From assembly GCF_002218005.2 (NCBI RefSeq), contig NZ_AP018678.1, positions 930,001 through 994,000 on the forward strand: 64,000 bases of DNA, in the 5' to 3' direction. Origin of the DNA: Vibrio algivorus. GTDB taxonomy: Bacteria; Pseudomonadota; Gammaproteobacteria; Enterobacterales; Vibrionaceae. The position numbers and the translations under genes were made by a program. Shown piece after piece: positions 26,085-35,610 of the stretch (its first letter is position 1; each line of letters begins with the position of its first letter). The notes beneath the pieces were generated by a model that worked only from the letters and a program-made list of their open reading frames with translations, was not told the origin of the DNA and ran no database searches.

Positions 26085-28070
26085 TTGTTCCGTCTTCTAT
26101 TATTTTGTTATTCATTATGCTTGATTACTTTTGTTGCTCATGCTGATGAGCCTACGACATCTTATCAAGACAAAACCTACCAAGTGGCACTGGTTAAAGG
26201 TGATGTCGGTAGTCAAGTTGTATTTGATGAACTTGAAAAACATTTTCAATTTCAAGTTAATTATGTTTACTTTCGAAATTTTAGCCAAATTCTAGAAGCA
26301 TTGAAAAAAAATACAATTGATTTTGCCCCAAATGTCACGTACTCCACTGAGCGAGAGAAATATTTTGATATTTCAGAGCCAACTAATATGGAGTATACCT
26401 ATCTTTATACTTTGCCCACTTTCTCCGAGCAGAATACTTTTAGAGATGTGCGTGTTGTAGCCGTCGCTAATAATCTTATTTTCAAATCTTTTATCGAAAA
26501 AAATTATTCTAATATACGGGTACTCAATTTTTCTAACTATCAACAAGCCTTAACTATGCTAAAACGTGGTGAAGTTGACGGTGTAATTGATGGTATCTCA
26601 AAGTTAAGACGCTTTTTGGATGATGGCATGAATGCACGTATGCTGAACTCTATTTTGCCGATACAATCTGTTGGTATTGCGACCCCGAAGGGACAACATG
26701 CTGAGGCTGTAAAAGCGATGGTGTCTTACCTGCATACTCCAGAAATCCAAAAAGCGTTACGTCAAAAAACAGAACGCTTTCAGTATGAATACCAATTAAA
26801 TTCAATAAAGCAACAAGTTGCTAGATTACACTTAAACCACAAAAAAAAGCTTCAAGTAAAATTGGAGAATGTGCATGTGTTTTCTAAATATGACAAAGAA
26901 GGAGAGTTGCAAGGTATATCTATTGATATATTAAATGAAATCTGTGAAATATTGGAATTTGAGTGCGAAGTAGTTAGTACAGCTGATGAAACTTGGCAAT
27001 CTATGTATGCTGACTTATTAAATAATAAAATTGATGTACTTGGTCCGATTTTTATATCACCGTCACGAAAAGACAAAATGTACTTTAGCCTTCCATATTT
27101 TACACCTGAAACCGTGGTGGTAAAACGGACAGGTTATAAGGAAGGTGTATACAAAAGCCTATCGGAAATGGTAATTGAGCGAATCAGTGTTGTTGATGGT
27201 GATTACTATGATGGTTTGCTGACCGATATGCTACCAAGTAAAAAACTATATAGAATGTCGGATCGTACACAGCAAATACAAGCCTTAAGAGACGGCAAAG
27301 TTGACTATATAATTTTAAATCGTCAGAACTATACTCAAATGCTGTTAGATGAATCGGCTGGTTTTGATACAGAGGAAGATCAATATATTGGTGTCTTTCA
27401 TAAAACACCAGTCTCATTTGCATTTCCTAAAACAGATGATGGATATAAACTTTCAAAAGCCTTTAATTTAGCGCAAAATTTAGTGGATATACCGCATATT
27501 GTTAAGAGCTATTATGTGGTGCCGAACTGGCGGTTAGTATTACAAAAAGAGCAGCATCTTCACCATATGATATGGGCTATATTCCTTATTAGTCTTGTTT
27601 GTATGTCATTTGTTTTATGGATGATCTATCAACAATCTGTGACAGATAATTTGACTAGACTGAAAAATCGCCGGGCGCTATATCAAAAGTTTTCACGGGG
27701 GATACCTGCTGACTACACTTTGGTCTACCTTGATGTGAACCGCTTTAAGATGATTAACGATACGCATGGACACCGTTGTGGTGACACAGTTTTAAAAGAT
27801 TTAGCAAGTTCAATATTAAATCATTGGAATGGGCATTCATTTCGCATTGGTGGTGATGAATTTATATTGTTAGCTCGAATCGATAATAAAAAATTACAAA
27901 GCATCTTATCAAAATTCAAATCCTTGGAGATTGGTCTTGAAAACGGAGATATAATTGAAGTGACGACATCATGTGGCATTTCAGCCAATCGAAAACAGGT
28001 GATGAATGTCGATCAAGTTCTTCATCTCGCAGACGAAAAAATGTATCTAGATAAAGCAGCATCAAGGTAA
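26085..28070 (+). CDS. Diguanylate cyclase with two periplasmic amino-acid-binding-type sensor domains
   Basis: Membrane c-di-GMP synthase of 661 residues. Signal peptide (MFRLLLFCYSLCLITFVAHA), then two SBP_bac_3-like domains (about residues 28-235 and 255-480). One membrane helix follows (about 495-515), then a GGDEF domain with intact RIGGDEF (GGDEF at 589-593). The domain order suggests it reads periplasmic amino acids or similar solutes and adjusts c-di-GMP. Only a TTG start at 26085 fits, backed by AAGGGGA at 26074-26080. No RxxD inhibitory site is seen at the usual position. Stands alone. Confidence 0.88.
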   Translation: MFRLLLFCYSLCLITFVAHADEPTTSYQDKTYQVALVKGDVGSQVVFDELEKHFQFQVNYVYFRNFSQILEALKKNTIDFAPNVTYSTEREKYFDISEPTNMEYTYLYTLPTFSEQNTFRDVRVVAVANNLIFKSFIEKNYSNIRVLNFSNYQQALTMLKRGEVDGVIDGISKLRRFLDDGMNARMLNSILPIQSVGIATPKGQHAEAVKAMVSYLHTPEIQKALRQKTERFQYEYQLNSIKQQVARLHLNHKKKLQVKLENVHVFSKYDKEGELQGISIDILNEICEILEFECEVVSTADETWQSMYADLLNNKIDVLGPIFISPSRKDKMYFSLPYFTPETVVVKRTGYKEGVYKSLSEMVIERISVVDGDYYDGLLTDMLPSKKLYRMSDRTQQIQALRDGKVDYIILNRQNYTQMLLDESAGFDTEEDQYIGVFHKTPVSFAFPKTDDGYKLSKAFNLAQNLVDIPHIVKSYYVVPNWRLVLQKEQHLHHMIWAIFLISLVCMSFVLWMIYQQSVTDNLTRLKNRRALYQKFSRGIPADYTLVYLDVNRFKMINDTHGHRCGDTVLKDLASSILNHWNGHSFRIGGDEFILLARIDNKKLQSILSKFKSLEIGLENGDIIEVTTSCGISANRKQVMNVDQVLHLADEKMYLDKAASR

Positions 28071-28207
28071 TATTTGTATGTTTTGCTGAAAAGTTAGGCA
28101 AACAAATATGTATTTATATATTGATCTTGCATTGGCTGCCTTGATTCGACATAATCACCGCACTCGAGTTACTTAGCAATCCTAAGTTTCTGCGATAAAA
28201 AATCTAT

Positions 28208-28314
28208 GGAGGCCCTGGTCCTCCCGCAATACTAGTTCGTGAACTTGGTCAGGCCCGGAAGGGAGCAGCCACAGCGAATGACGTGTGTGCCGGGATGTGG
28301 CTGGGGCTTCCACC
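28208..28314 (+). ncRNA. ffs: Signal recognition particle RNA (4.5S)
   Basis: About 107 bases. The conserved apical part GGTCAGGCCCGGAAGGGAGCAGCC...GTGTGCCGGGATGTGG matches E. coli 4.5S RNA. The ends GGAGGCCC and GGGGCTTCC pair. It binds Ffh for co-translational targeting of membrane proteins. Exact ends are estimated from the terminal pairing. Confidence 0.96.
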
Positions 28315-28534
28315 TTTCTAATATTCTCAAACTAATTCTGCTTAGACTAATTTTAGCTGTAAGTTTACAACTAAATGTACTCTAGCAAGTTTGATCATAC
28401 GAACAAATCTTTCTACGTTCATAACTCGCACCTAGGGTATATAAGTACCAATTCAAAGACCTGATGATTACTTCTCGGTTTTAAAACTTAAATCAGTTAT
28501 ATTCTTATCAACAAAGGATTGACGAGTTAAGTCT

Positions 28535-30997
28535 ATGACCACCAACATTAATAAAACTAAACTTTCAGAAAGCGATATCATTTCTAAATTCATTTTTCCG
28601 GCGGTGAAAAACGCAGGGTGGGATGATATGACGCAAATTCGTCAAGAAGTGAAATTGCGTGATGGAAAGGTGATTGTTCGTGGTCAAGCGGCGGCGCGTA
28701 AGAAAGTCAAATCTGCCGATATCGTGCTTTATCATAAACCAAGCATGCCACTTGCAGTGATAGAGGCAAAAGCCAATAAACATGAAATTGGCAAAGGTAT
28801 GCAGCAAGGACTCGATTATGCGTCTTTGCTTGAAGTGCCTTTTATCTTTGCTTCGAACGGTGATGGTTTTATCTTTCACGACAAAACTAACCCAGCTCAG
28901 CTAGAAACTGAAATACGCTTAGAAGACTTTCCAACCCCGCAGCAACTTTGGAATAAATACTGTATTTGGAAAGGCTACAAAACGGAACATCTTCCCGTGA
29001 TCACGCAAGACTATCACGATGATGGCAGTGGTAAATCACCACGTTATTATCAGTTGCAAGCGATCAACAAAACCGTAGAAGCTGTCGCCGCAGGTCAAGA
29101 TCGAGTGTTATTGGTGATGGCGACAGGAACGGGTAAAACCTATACCGCATTTCAAATTATCTGGCGTTTATGGAAAGCCAAAGCGAAGAAAAGAATTCTG
29201 TTCCTTGCCGACCGTAATATTCTTGTTGATCAAACTAAAACCAATGACTTCCAACCTTTTGGCTCTGCGATGACCAAAATCACAGGTCGAACCGTTGATC
29301 CCGCTTATGAAATTCATCTTGGTTTATATCAAGCCTTAACTGGGCCAGAAGAAAGTCAAAAAGCCTATAAACAAGTTGATCCAGATTTCTTTGATTTGAT
29401 TGTGATTGACGAATGCCATCGCGGTAGTGCCTCTGAAGACAGCGCATGGCGTGAAATTTTGGATTACTTTAGTGCTGCGACTCACGTGGGCTTAACTGCG
29501 ACACCAAAAGAAACTGATGAAGTCTCTAACATTGAATATTTTGGCGATCCGGTTTACACCTATTCATTAAAGCAAGGTATTGAAGATGGCTTTCTTGCGC
29601 CTTATAAAGTCGTGCGTGTGGATATTGATGTCGATGTTCAAGGTTGGCGACCAACCAAAGGGCAAACCGATAAAGATGGTAACCTGATTGAAGATCGCAT
29701 TTATAACCAAAAAGATTTCGACCGTACTATGGTGATCGATGAACGCACCGATCTTGTGGCTCAAACGATTACCAATTATCTAAAACGCACCGATCCGATG
29801 GCCAAAACGATTGTGTTCTGTAATGACATCGACCATGCAGAGCGAATGCGTCGGGCATTGGTTAATTTAAACCCCGAGCAAGTGGCGAAAAACGAAAAAT
29901 ACGTGATGAAAATCACCGGTGACGATGAAATCGGTAAAGCGCAATTGGATAACTTCATCAACCCGAAAAAAGCCTACCCAGTTATCGCCACAACCTCCGA
30001 ATTAATGACCACAGGTGTTGATGCTAAAACTTGTAAGTTAGTAGTGCTCGATCAAGGCATTCAATCTATGACCAAGTTTAAGCAAATTATTGGACGTGGT
30101 ACTCGCATCGATGATCGCTACGGTAAATTATGGTTCACCATTTTAGACTTTAAAAAAGCGACCGAGTTGTTTGCTGATGAACGCTTTGATGGTGAAGCAG
30201 AGCGCGTCAAAGTGGTTACACCGGAAGATTTTGATGATCAAGATGACTTAGATGACATCATTAACGGCATCGACCCTGAAGATATGACAGAGGAAGGCGA
30301 CAGTCCATTTGGTGATGATATTGACCCTGCTTCTATTCAAGAACCAGAAGCACCTTATGGGAATACGTCAGAGAGTAATGACCCGCGAAATACTTCCGGC
30401 GGCGAGGATTGGTGGACCGATGAAGACAAAGTGCGTAAGTATCATGTCAACGGCGTGCAAGTTAAAGCGCTTGCCGAACGGGTTCAATATTACGATTCTG
30501 ATGGCAAATTAGTCACGGAATCGTTTAAAGGTTACACCCGCAAAACCATGAAAAATCAGTTTGCCTCATTAGATGAGTTCACCAAGCGTTGGAATGAAGC
30601 AGACCGCAAGCAAGCCATTATTGATGAACTGGCAGAAGAAGGCATCATTTGGCAAGCCCTAGAAGATGAAGTGGGCAAAGACATGGACCCATTCGATATG
30701 ATTTGCCATGTGGTTTATGACCAACCAGCATTAACGCGCAAAGAGCGGGCTGAAAACGTCAAAAAGCGTAACTACTTCACCAAATACGGAGAAACGGCTC
30801 AGCAAGTATTAAATACTTTGCTAGACAAATATGCCGATGAAGGTGTTCAAGAAATTGAAAATATTCATGTTCTTAAAGTGAAGCCATTCGATGAAATGGG
30901 CAGACCGCTTGAAATCATCAAAAATAGCTTTGGTGGTAAACCTCAATATATGGAAGCGGTGAGTGAATTAGAAGCTGAAATATACAAGCTAGGCTAA
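28535..30997 (+). CDS. hsdR: Type I restriction enzyme R subunit (EcoEI-like)
   Basis: Restriction and DNA-translocation subunit, 820 residues. The PD-(D/E)XK-type nuclease region has D62 and E77-A-K79 (LAVIEAKAN). The SF2 motor has Walker A ATGTGKT (196-202), DECH box (292-295) and GLTATP. Motif VI reads QIIGRGTRID. A very acidic stretch (about 560-620) links to the C-terminal EcoEI_R_C-type domain. The shorter size and motifs fit the type IB/EcoEI group. Unusually, three small genes separate it from hsdM. The frame is intact, so the system may be active. Confidence 0.93.
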   Translation: MTTNINKTKLSESDIISKFIFPAVKNAGWDDMTQIRQEVKLRDGKVIVRGQAAARKKVKSADIVLYHKPSMPLAVIEAKANKHEIGKGMQQGLDYASLLEVPFIFASNGDGFIFHDKTNPAQLETEIRLEDFPTPQQLWNKYCIWKGYKTEHLPVITQDYHDDGSGKSPRYYQLQAINKTVEAVAAGQDRVLLVMATGTGKTYTAFQIIWRLWKAKAKKRILFLADRNILVDQTKTNDFQPFGSAMTKITGRTVDPAYEIHLGLYQALTGPEESQKAYKQVDPDFFDLIVIDECHRGSASEDSAWREILDYFSAATHVGLTATPKETDEVSNIEYFGDPVYTYSLKQGIEDGFLAPYKVVRVDIDVDVQGWRPTKGQTDKDGNLIEDRIYNQKDFDRTMVIDERTDLVAQTITNYLKRTDPMAKTIVFCNDIDHAERMRRALVNLNPEQVAKNEKYVMKITGDDEIGKAQLDNFINPKKAYPVIATTSELMTTGVDAKTCKLVVLDQGIQSMTKFKQIIGRGTRIDDRYGKLWFTILDFKKATELFADERFDGEAERVKVVTPEDFDDQDDLDDIINGIDPEDMTEEGDSPFGDDIDPASIQEPEAPYGNTSESNDPRNTSGGEDWWTDEDKVRKYHVNGVQVKALAERVQYYDSDGKLVTESFKGYTRKTMKNQFASLDEFTKRWNEADRKQAIIDELAEEGIIWQALEDEVGKDMDPFDMICHVVYDQPALTRKERAENVKKRNYFTKYGETAQQVLNTLLDKYADEGVQEIENIHVLKVKPFDEMGRPLEIIKNSFGGKPQYMEAVSELEAEIYKLG

Positions 30998-31330
30998 TCA
31001 CCATTTTAAGTTCTTGAATATATCAACGACTTCCGGAGATAAGCACTCATGCTCAACATATTGCGGAAAAACGTAATCGAGTTTGAGTGCTTCAAAGTCG
31101 GGGTGTTGGCGTATAATCCTCAAGTACAAATTGAGCTTTTCATCTGGCGTTGTTTCTCGCTGTAAATGCTTCTTTATTTTTTCTACTTCCTTAGTGCGTT
31201 CCTCTGGACTTATTTCAATATGTGAGCCGCAATCATCTGAATAACGCTCTTCGAGAACCAAATCAGCCAGTGTGCTGACACCCCAGCTTAATTCCTTTAA
31301 TAGTGATTTAATTTGATTTTGTTTTTCCAT
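30998..31330 (-). CDS. Small protein of unknown function inside the hsd locus
   Basis: A 110-residue acidic-basic mixed protein, no signal peptide or membrane segment. It is predicted to be mostly helical (KEVEKIKKHLQRETTPDEKLNLYLRIIRQHPDF). I do not recognise a family. It is convergent with hsdR: its stop is directly adjacent to the hsdR stop, with no gap. The ATG at 31330 has GGGGA just upstream; a TTG at 31339 is possible. Could be a regulator or accessory factor of the restriction system, or simply cargo. Confidence 0.65.
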   Translation of the reverse strand: MEKQNQIKSLLKELSWGVSTLADLVLEERYSDDCGSHIEISPEERTKEVEKIKKHLQRETTPDEKLNLYLRIIRQHPDFEALKLDYVFPQYVEHECLSPEVVDIFKNLKW

Positions 31331-31415
31331 TGTCCCCAATTGTCCCGAGTAGTTAAGTTAATTTGAATGCGTCGTTAGAGAAGACGATACTTAAATGAAT
31401 AGAAAGGAGATAATT

Positions 31416-31496
31416 ATGTCTAATCAAAATCCCAATTACCCAAGCAAAACTGGTAATCCATCAGGCCCGGGTCGTGGAAATACACCGAAAAAGTAG
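31416..31496 (+). CDS. 26-residue Pro/Gly-rich basic peptide
   Basis: Small ORF, MSNQNPNYPSKTGNPSGPGR then GNTPKK. Supported by an excellent ribosome-binding site (AAAGGAGA, 31403-31410, 5 bases before ATG) and by its own terminator hairpin 14 bases after the stop. The composition (Asn, Pro, Gly, Lys) suggests a disordered, possibly nucleic-acid-binding peptide. No family recognised with certainty. It sits in the gap between hsdR and hsdM on the same strand as both. Confidence 0.7.
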   Translation: MSNQNPNYPSKTGNPSGPGRGNTPKK

Positions 31497-31510
31497 GGCT
31501 GATGGCCACC

Positions 31511-31541
31511 TTAGTGGCAGCTTTGGTTGCCACTAATTTTT
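31511..31541 (+). terminator. Terminator of the 26-residue peptide gene
   Basis: 9-bp perfect stem TTAGTGGCA/TGCCACTAA with an 8-base loop and TTTTT tail. Confidence 0.85.
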
Positions 31542-31958
31542 GCATCGTTGAACAGAGTATCGAATGGCATTCTCAAACTCAGCAATATCGTTTTGGTATT
31601 GATGATATGAGACTTCTTTTGTCGTAGTTTCAATAGCGCAGAGGCATTTTTTTCTGGCTTTTAGAAAATCATTGGTTCTGTATAATATTGAACGTTTTTT
31701 AATACATGAATCGACTAAAGCATACTCAACTTCCAAAGGGTAGCGATACTCACTTGAACTTCCCATCTTGTCAAAAGCATCATTCGCTTCATACCCTCCA
31801 ATTGCGCCTATTGATAAAGCACCGATTGCAACGGCTTTAGTGAGAGTGTTTTTAACAAAGCTCATTCCTTTAAAGTTTGTTTTGCATTGTTGACATGAAA
31901 TGTGTTCGGAGAATTCAATTTCATTAGTTTGACTGCATTTTGGGCATTCGATTTTCAT
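31533..31958 (-). CDS. Zinc-ribbon, single-membrane-span protein of unknown function
   Basis: A 141-residue protein. The N-terminal zinc ribbon has CPKC (residues 5-8) and CQQC (22-25). A hydrophobic Gly/Ala-rich stretch (AVAIGALSIGAIGGY, about 42-56) is a probable membrane segment. The C-terminal region has several cysteines (DSCIKK, KKCLCA, QRCKN). No specific family recognised. Encoded against the hsd genes; its stop overlaps the terminator of the 26-residue peptide gene. May be an accessory factor in the defence locus. Confidence 0.65.
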   Translation of the reverse strand: MKIECPKCSQTNEIEFSEHISCQQCKTNFKGMSFVKNTLTKAVAIGALSIGAIGGYEANDAFDKMGSSSEYRYPLEVEYALVDSCIKKRSILYRTNDFLKARKKCLCAIETTTKEVSYHQYQNDIAEFENAIRYSVQRCKN

Positions 31959-32101
31959 TTGGTTGCTCGGTAAAAAGTTATAGTGACAACTTACAAGCTC
32001 GATTACATTTTCAAAATTAAAACCTCAGTTTAGAACACAATTTTTCGAGTCAAGTCTGTTATAATCGGCCTCAATTTTCAGTCAGTTAAAACAGGTTTGT
32101 T

Positions 32102-33586
32102 ATGTCAATCAGTTCAGTGATCAAATCCATTCAAGATATTATGCGTAAAGATGCCGGTGTTGATGGTGATGCGCAGCGTTTAGGGCAAATGTCTTGGTTG
32201 TTATTCCTAAAGGTATTTGATGCACAGGAAGAAGAGCTAGAGCTAGAACTGGATGACTACAAAACGCCCATTCCAGAAAAATTATTATGGCGCAATTGGG
32301 CAACTGACAGCCAAGGCATTACCGGCGATGAACTACTGGATTTTGTTAACGATGAGCTTTTTTATAGCCTCAAAAACCTAACCGCTCCGATTGATTTAAA
32401 CCCGCGTGGTCACGTGGTACGTGAAGCGTTTAGCGATGCGTTTAACTACATGAAAAACGGCACATTATTGCGCCAAGTGATCAATAAACTGAATGAAATC
32501 GACTTTACTGACTCCAAAGAGCGCCACTTATTTGGTGATATTTACGAGCAGATTTTGCGTGACTTACAAAGCGCAGGTAATGCCGGTGAGTTCTATACGC
32601 CTCGTGCAGTCACCCGTTTTATTGTTGATCGTCTCGACCCTAAGCTAGGCGAAAGCATTATGGACCCGGCGTGCGGTACCGGCGGCTTCTTGGCGTGTTC
32701 GTTTGATCATGTAAAAAATAACTACGTGAAAACCGTTGCTGATCACCAAACCCTACAAAAGCAAGTTCATGGCGTAGAAAAGAAACAGCTTCCACATTTG
32801 TTGTGTATCACCAACATGATGCTGCATGGCATTGAAGTGCCTGTGCAAATCAAACACGGCAATACGCTGAACAAACCGCTTTCTAACTGGGACAGCAATA
32901 TCAACGTGATTGCGACTAACCCACCGTTTGGTGGCACCGAAGAAGACGGCATTGAAAAGAACTTCCCAGCGGAAATGCAAACCCGTGAAACCGCCGATTT
33001 ATTTTTGCAGCTCATTATTGAAGTGTTGGACAAAGATGGTCGAGCAGGTGTGGTATTGCCAGACGGTACTTTGTTTGGCGAAGGTGTAAAAACCAAAATC
33101 AAAAAAATGCTGACGGAAGAATGTAACCTACACACCATAGTGCGTTTGCCAAATGGGGTATTTAACCCTTACACCGGCATTAAAACCAATATTCTGTTTT
33201 TCACTAAAGGTGAGCCAACTCAGCACGTTTGGTTCTATGAGCATCCGTACCCAGAAGGCGTGAAAAACTACAACAAAACCAAGCCAATGAAGTTTGAAGA
33301 ATTCCAAACGGAAATTGATTGGTGGGGCAGTGAACAAGATGGTTTTGCTAGCCGCGTCGAAACCAACCAAGCGTGGAAAGTGTCGATTGAAGAGATCATC
33401 GAGCGTAACTTCAATCTAGATATTAAAAACCCATATCAAGGTGAAGTTATCAGCCATGATCCACAAGAATTGTTAGCCCAATATCAAACTCAGCAACAAG
33501 AAATCACTCAATTGCGTAGCCAACTGAAAGACATTTTAGGCGCAGCCTTACAGTCAGGAGTGCAGCAATCAGGGGAGCAAAATTAA
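32102..33586 (+). CDS. hsdM: Type I restriction-modification methyltransferase subunit
   Basis: N6-adenine methyltransferase subunit, 494 residues. N-terminal HsdM_N helical domain (about 1-135), SAM-binding motif I DPACGTGGF (188-196) and catalytic NPPF (273-276). With HsdS it methylates the target sites; with HsdR it forms the restriction complex. Normal length for the EcoEI group. It overlaps hsdS by one base (TAATG), so translation is probably coupled. Confidence 0.95.
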   Translation: MSISSVIKSIQDIMRKDAGVDGDAQRLGQMSWLLFLKVFDAQEEELELELDDYKTPIPEKLLWRNWATDSQGITGDELLDFVNDELFYSLKNLTAPIDLNPRGHVVREAFSDAFNYMKNGTLLRQVINKLNEIDFTDSKERHLFGDIYEQILRDLQSAGNAGEFYTPRAVTRFIVDRLDPKLGESIMDPACGTGGFLACSFDHVKNNYVKTVADHQTLQKQVHGVEKKQLPHLLCITNMMLHGIEVPVQIKHGNTLNKPLSNWDSNINVIATNPPFGGTEEDGIEKNFPAEMQTRETADLFLQLIIEVLDKDGRAGVVLPDGTLFGEGVKTKIKKMLTEECNLHTIVRLPNGVFNPYTGIKTNILFFTKGEPTQHVWFYEHPYPEGVKNYNKTKPMKFEEFQTEIDWWGSEQDGFASRVETNQAWKVSIEEIIERNFNLDIKNPYQGEVISHDPQELLAQYQTQQQEITQLRSQLKDILGAALQSGVQQSGEQN

Positions 33587-35340
33587 TGAGTGATTCTTTA
33601 ATTGGAAATAGCCTGATCACAGAGCATATCGATATTTGGACATCGGCCATCAAAGCCAAGTCTGCGTCTGGCCGTGGTACGTCAAAAAAAGTGGAGTTGT
33701 ATGGCATTAAAAAACTGCGTGAGCTGATTTTAGAATTGGCGGTGCGTGGCAAGTTGGTGCCGCAAGATCCGAATGATGAACCTGCCTCAGTGTTGCTTGA
33801 TCGTATTGCGATCAAGAAAGCGCAATTGGTAAAAGAGAAAAAGATTAAAAAGCCAAAAGCCTTGCCTGAGATTACCGATGAAGAAAAGCCGTTTGAATTG
33901 CCGAGTGGGTGGGAGTGGAGCCAATTAGGTGAGGTTACTAATTATGGAGTTTGTGATAAAGCTGAATCAGTAGATGTAGACACTCATACATGGGTATTAG
34001 AGCTTGAAGATGTAGAGAAAGTTACATCAAAACTTTTGAAGAAAGTTAGGTTTTCTGAACGCCGGTTTAAAAGTTCTAAAAATCGCTTTGAAGCTAATGA
34101 TGTAATTTATGGCAAGCTTCGCCCATACCTAGATAAAGTTTTAATTGCAGATGAAGTTGGTGTTTGTACAACGGAAATGATTCCTGTTAGAACGTATTGC
34201 GATTTGTTGCCCAAATTTCTTCGCTTAATGATGAAGTCACCATATTTTATTAGATATGCGGATGAATCTACACATGGAATGAATCTTCCTCGTATGGGAA
34301 CAGATAAGGCAAGAGCAGCACTTTTTCCTTTTGCTCCCCTTAAAGAACAACACCGCATCGTCGCGAAAGTCGATGAACTGATGGCGTTGTGCGATCAGTT
34401 GGAAAGCCAAACCGAAAATCAATTAGAAACCCATCAGCAGCTCGTACAAACCCTGTTAGACACGCTCACTAATTGCAAAAACCATGCTGAATTACAACAA
34501 AACTGGGCATTGTTGGCGCAAAATTTTGATACTTTGTTTACCACTGAACAGAGCATTGATCTACTCAAACAAACCATTCTGCAATTGGCGGTAATGGGCA
34601 AACTGGTGCCACAAGATCCTAATGATGAACCTGCGAGCAAACTGCTAGAGCGCATCGCCGCTGAAAAAGAGCAATTGATTAAAGAGAAGAAAATTAAAAA
34701 ACAAAAAGCCTTACCGCCAATCAATGAAGATGAAAAGCCGTTTGAACTGCCGAATGGGTGGGAGTGGTGTCGTATCTTTGATGTATCTATGTTCACAACT
34801 TCAGGCTCTCGTGATTGGGCTAAGTATTATTCTGAATCTGGTGCACTATTTGTAACAATGGGGAACCTTTCGAGAGGGAGTTACCAGTTGCGTTTAGATA
34901 ATAAAAGATATGTTCAACCACCAAAAGATGGTGAAGGTTCAAGAACAAGACTTGAAACTAATGACTTGTTAATTTCTATTACTGGTGATGTGGGTAACCT
35001 TGGTTTAATTCCCGAGAATTTCGGAGAAGCTTATATAAATCAGCACACTTGTTTATTACGCTTTATGCCCGAAACTCAAGGTCGTTTTTTCCCTGAATTT
35101 ATGCGCTCACCAATGGCTAAATTTCAGTTTGACGCACCACAACGAGGGATAAAAAATAGCTTTCGTTTAAGTGATGTTGCCGAAATGGTTTTAGCTCTAC
35201 CTCCAAAACAAGAACAGCACCGCATCGTCGCTAAAGTCGATGAACTGATGGCGATTTGCGATGACCTTAAATCTAAACTGGCGCAATCCCAACAAACCCA
35301 ATTGCACTTAACCGATGCGATTGTTGAGAATGCCTATTAA
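33586..35340 (+). CDS. hsdS: Type I restriction-modification specificity subunit
   Basis: DNA-recognition subunit, 584 residues, with two target-recognition domains. Conserved spacer helices are duplicated: LAVRGKLVPQDPNDEPAS before the first domain and LAVMGKLVPQDPNDEPAS before the second. EQHRIVAKVDELMALCDQL and EQHRIVAKVDELMAICDDL follow each. The two variable domains (about residues 115-245 and 390-545) differ from each other, so a bipartite asymmetric target is expected. The long duplicated blocks could support domain exchange by recombination. Confidence 0.94.
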   Translation: MSDSLIGNSLITEHIDIWTSAIKAKSASGRGTSKKVELYGIKKLRELILELAVRGKLVPQDPNDEPASVLLDRIAIKKAQLVKEKKIKKPKALPEITDEEKPFELPSGWEWSQLGEVTNYGVCDKAESVDVDTHTWVLELEDVEKVTSKLLKKVRFSERRFKSSKNRFEANDVIYGKLRPYLDKVLIADEVGVCTTEMIPVRTYCDLLPKFLRLMMKSPYFIRYADESTHGMNLPRMGTDKARAALFPFAPLKEQHRIVAKVDELMALCDQLESQTENQLETHQQLVQTLLDTLTNCKNHAELQQNWALLAQNFDTLFTTEQSIDLLKQTILQLAVMGKLVPQDPNDEPASKLLERIAAEKEQLIKEKKIKKQKALPPINEDEKPFELPNGWEWCRIFDVSMFTTSGSRDWAKYYSESGALFVTMGNLSRGSYQLRLDNKRYVQPPKDGEGSRTRLETNDLLISITGDVGNLGLIPENFGEAYINQHTCLLRFMPETQGRFFPEFMRSPMAKFQFDAPQRGIKNSFRLSDVAEMVLALPPKQEQHRIVAKVDELMAICDDLKSKLAQSQQTQLHLTDAIVENAY

Positions 35341-35383
35341 GTTTGAATCGTTGATATTTCATTGGGTGAGTAACGTGCGGTAG

Positions 35384-35541
35384 GAGATCCTGAACTGCGC
35401 GCCCACGGCGCTTTTCAGGATGACGATAAATAAGGTGTTCAGGATGCGATAAATAGGGTGTTCAGGGGAACAATAGAGCGTTCAAGATACCTAACAGCAC
35501 GTCATCCTGATGAGTGAGGCACGAACGACGTTCAGGATCTC
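35384..35541. repeat. 158-bp element with 12-bp terminal inverted repeats
   Basis: GAGATCCTGAAC at 35384-35395 and GTTCAGGATCTC at 35530-35541 are perfect inverted repeats. Inside are three degenerate direct repeats of TTCAGGATGACGATAAATAAGGTG type (about 35414-35482) and an inverted copy CGTCATCCTGATGAG. It looks like a Vibrio-type palindromic intergenic repeat downstream of hsdS. Confidence 0.7.
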
Positions 35542-35610
35542 ATGCAGAAAGATTCGCCAAGTTTTAATGATGTTTACAATTCTACTACCACATTTAACTC
35601 ATTGCATCAC

